Assembly (NCBI GenBank): GCA_003161205.1
Contig: PMOU01000312.1
Coordinates: 598-6,297 of the forward strand
Length of the DNA stretch: 5,700 bases
Reading direction: 5' to 3'
Source of the DNA: Actinomycetota bacterium
GTDB taxonomy: Bacteria > Actinomycetota > Actinomycetes > Streptosporangiales > Streptosporangiaceae
Shown here: positions 4,835 to 5,700 of the stretch, one piece after another
How the letters are laid out: every line of letters starts with the position of its first letter
How positions within the stretch are numbered: position 1 is the first letter of the stretch
Notes under the pieces: generated by a model
What the model was told of the DNA's origin: nothing
What the model saw: only the letters and a program-made list of their open reading frames with translations
Database searches by the model: none
Position numbers and translations under genes: made by a program

Positions 4835-4909
4835 TGGTGGGCCGTACAGGATTTGAACCTGTGACCTTCTCCGTGTCAGGGAGACGCGCTCCCGCTGCGC
4901 CAACGGCCC
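4835..4909 (-). tRNA. tRNA-Val (anticodon GAC)
   Basis: The full cloverleaf can be drawn by hand on the minus strand. Acceptor GGGCCGT pairs with ACGGCCC; the D arm is GCGC/GCGC with loop AGCGGGA; the anticodon stem TCTCC/GGAGA encloses loop CTGACAC, placing GAC at positions 34-36; the variable loop is AGGTC; the T arm ACAGG/CCTGT encloses TTCAAAT. The body is 72 bases (4838-4909) with discriminator A, and CCA is encoded at 4837-4835. Anticodon GAC reads the valine codon GUC, heavily used in GC-rich genomes. A likely promoter lies immediately upstream, and the exporter gene ends 46 bases upstream on the same strand. Confidence 0.97.
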
Positions 4910-4920
4910 GGGACGACGAG

Positions 4921-4949
4921 AGCCTACCAGATTTCCGGGTGCCTCCGAA
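4921..4949 (-). promoter_or_regulatory. Candidate promoter for tRNA-Val
   Basis: On the minus strand an extended -10 element, TGGTAGGCT (TAGGCT at 4926-4921), lies 17 bases after a weak -35-like TTCGGA (4949-4944). Transcription would begin about 5 bases before the mature 5' end at 4909. The extended TGn motif compensates for the poor -35. Read-through from the exporter gene is an alternative source of the tRNA. Confidence 0.4.
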
Positions 4950-4955
4950 CCCGTG

Positions 4956-5700
4956 TCAGGCGGGGGTCAGCACCGGTTCCTCGTCCGCCAGCGCCGCGCG
5001 GGCCAGGTGCTCCAGGGCATGATCAAGCGCCGCCGGGTTGTCACCTCCGACCGGGGCCAGCCGCTCGGCTACCCACGCCTTCAGCAGGTGCACGAACTTG
5101 CCGGACTCGTCGTCGCCCGCCTTGGTCAGCGCGAGGTTCTCGTATGGTCCGGTCAGGTAACCAGCCGCGATCGCATGGTCGAAGGCCGGGGCCAGGACAG
5201 CGGCCGGGACCCGGGCGCGCTTCGCGATCGCCTCCAGGGAGATCGGCAGGCCCAGGTCGCGCCGGATCCGGACCTGCCCGACGCACCAGCCGTCGGCTTC
5301 GGTCAGGGCGCTGCCTGACGCTGCCCTCAGCGCGGGCAGGTGGTCGCGGCCCTCACGCTGCAGCAGGCGGCCAAGCGAGCGTTCCAGCTGCTGCATCGAG
5401 TCCGAGTCCGGCATCCCGAAGCCGCCGCCCATGTCGCTGGTGTCGGCCCGGTTCCTCTCCCGCAGCGGCACCTCCTTCAGGAACAGCGAGACCACGAAGG
5501 CCAGCCCCGCCACCGGCACCCCCCACAGGAACACCACGTGCAACGTGTCCGAGTAGGCCGCCACGATCAGGCGGATCGCGGACTCCGGGTAGCGGTGCAG
5601 TGTCTCGGGCGTCGTGATGGCCTTCGGATTCACCTGGGGCGAGGCCGCCTCGGCCGCGCGCAGCCGCGACGCCAGCCCGTTGGAGTAGATCGCGCCGAAG
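4956..5700 (-). CDS. DHA2-type MFS drug exporter (EmrB/QacA-like), C-terminal part with a winged-helix-like tail; cut by the window edge
   Basis: Only the last 247 residues are visible; the gene begins beyond the right edge. It enters with FGAIYSNGLASRL, typical of the loop region between the last transmembrane helices of 14-helix proton-driven multidrug exporters. A final hydrophobic helix follows (about 5478-5543, TLHVVFLWGVPVAGLAFVVS) and ends in the basic FLKEVPLRER. About 170 cytoplasmic residues come next. Part of this tail resembles a MarR-type winged helix: LPISLEAIAKRARVPAAVL fits helix-turn-helix spacing, and FDHAIAAGYLT with LALTKAG fits the third helix and wing, followed by LKAWVAERLAP. 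Similar tails occur on DHA2 exporters in Actinobacteria. The exporter identity is inferred from the last helix and loop, so the substrate is unknown. The TGA at 4956 is followed after 46 bases by tRNA-Val on the same strand. A GTG at 5633 lies inside the gene and is not its start. Confidence 0.88.
   Translation of the reverse strand, partial: FGAIYSNGLASRLRAAEAASPQVNPKAITTPETLHRYPESAIRLIVAAYSDTLHVVFLWGVPVAGLAFVVSLFLKEVPLRERNRADTSDMGGGFGMPDSDSMQQLERSLGRLLQREGRDHLPALRAASGSALTEADGWCVGQVRIRRDLGLPISLEAIAKRARVPAAVLAPAFDHAIAAGYLTGPYENLALTKAGDDESGKFVHLLKAWVAERLAPVGGDNPAALDHALEHLARAALADEEPVLTPA

Noticed and set aside
4777..5022. ORF reading VGRTGFEPVTFSVSGRR
   Set aside because: This familiar GFEPVTF string comes from translating the antisense of a tRNA T arm and anticodon arm; here it is exactly the tRNA-Val at 4835-4909.
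1..5700. CRISPR arrays, insertion sequences, integrase, rRNA and replication origin
   Set aside because: No regularly spaced repeats, transposase or recombinase motifs, terminal inverted repeats or rRNA-like segments were found on either strand.

Overview
The window looks like chromosomal DNA from a high-GC actinomycete. Coding regions are strongly biased to G/C at third codon positions, GTG serves as a start codon, and several protein types are common in that phylum (an actinobacterial-style drug exporter with a soluble regulatory tail, and a short membrane-anchored hypothetical protein). The species cannot be told from the sequence.

Layout, left to right: (1) the N-terminal third of a 1-Cys (Prx6-type) peroxiredoxin on the minus strand (1-203), preceded by a probable promoter and a strong hairpin in its 5' leader; (2) about 400 bases with no convincing gene (204-604); (3) a minus-strand relic of a metallo-beta-lactamase-fold hydrolase resembling the AHL-lactonase group, truncated at both ends (605-898); (4) a membrane-anchored protein of unknown function (949-1518, minus); (5) a 258-base spacer with a bulged hairpin; (6) a minus-strand pair, a type I DAHP synthase (2422-3585) followed 51 bases later by a class I SAM-dependent methyltransferase (1777-2370); (7) a DUF2255-like reading frame whose C-terminal half is convincing and N-terminal half is not (3761-4147, minus); (8) the only plus-strand gene, an XRE-family regulator (4186-4704) behind two tandem 17-bp operator-like repeats, with a 42-codon ORF overlapping its stop; (9) tRNA-Val(GAC) on the minus strand with encoded CCA (4835-4909); (10) the C-terminal part of a DHA2-type MFS exporter with a winged-helix-like cytoplasmic tail (4956 to the right edge, minus).

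The two ends (peroxiredoxin, and tRNA-Val with exporter) look like ordinary core genome. The interior between about 204 and 4834 has accessory character: two gene relics, an orphan XRE regulator that seems to have lost its partner, and a DAHP synthase with methyltransferase pair that may serve a specialised pathway. This ends three bases from the CCA end of a tRNA gene, a classic integration site, but no integrase, transposase or duplicated tRNA 3' end is visible here, so an island is only inferred.

The best-supported functional unit is the DAHP synthase, which commits PEP and erythrose-4-phosphate to aromatic biosynthesis. It keeps all metal, substrate and principal feedback-site residues in register with E. 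coli AroG. The co-directional methyltransferase could modify a product of that branch, but its substrate cannot be read from the sequence. The clearest regulatory signal is the tandem operator in front of the XRE gene.
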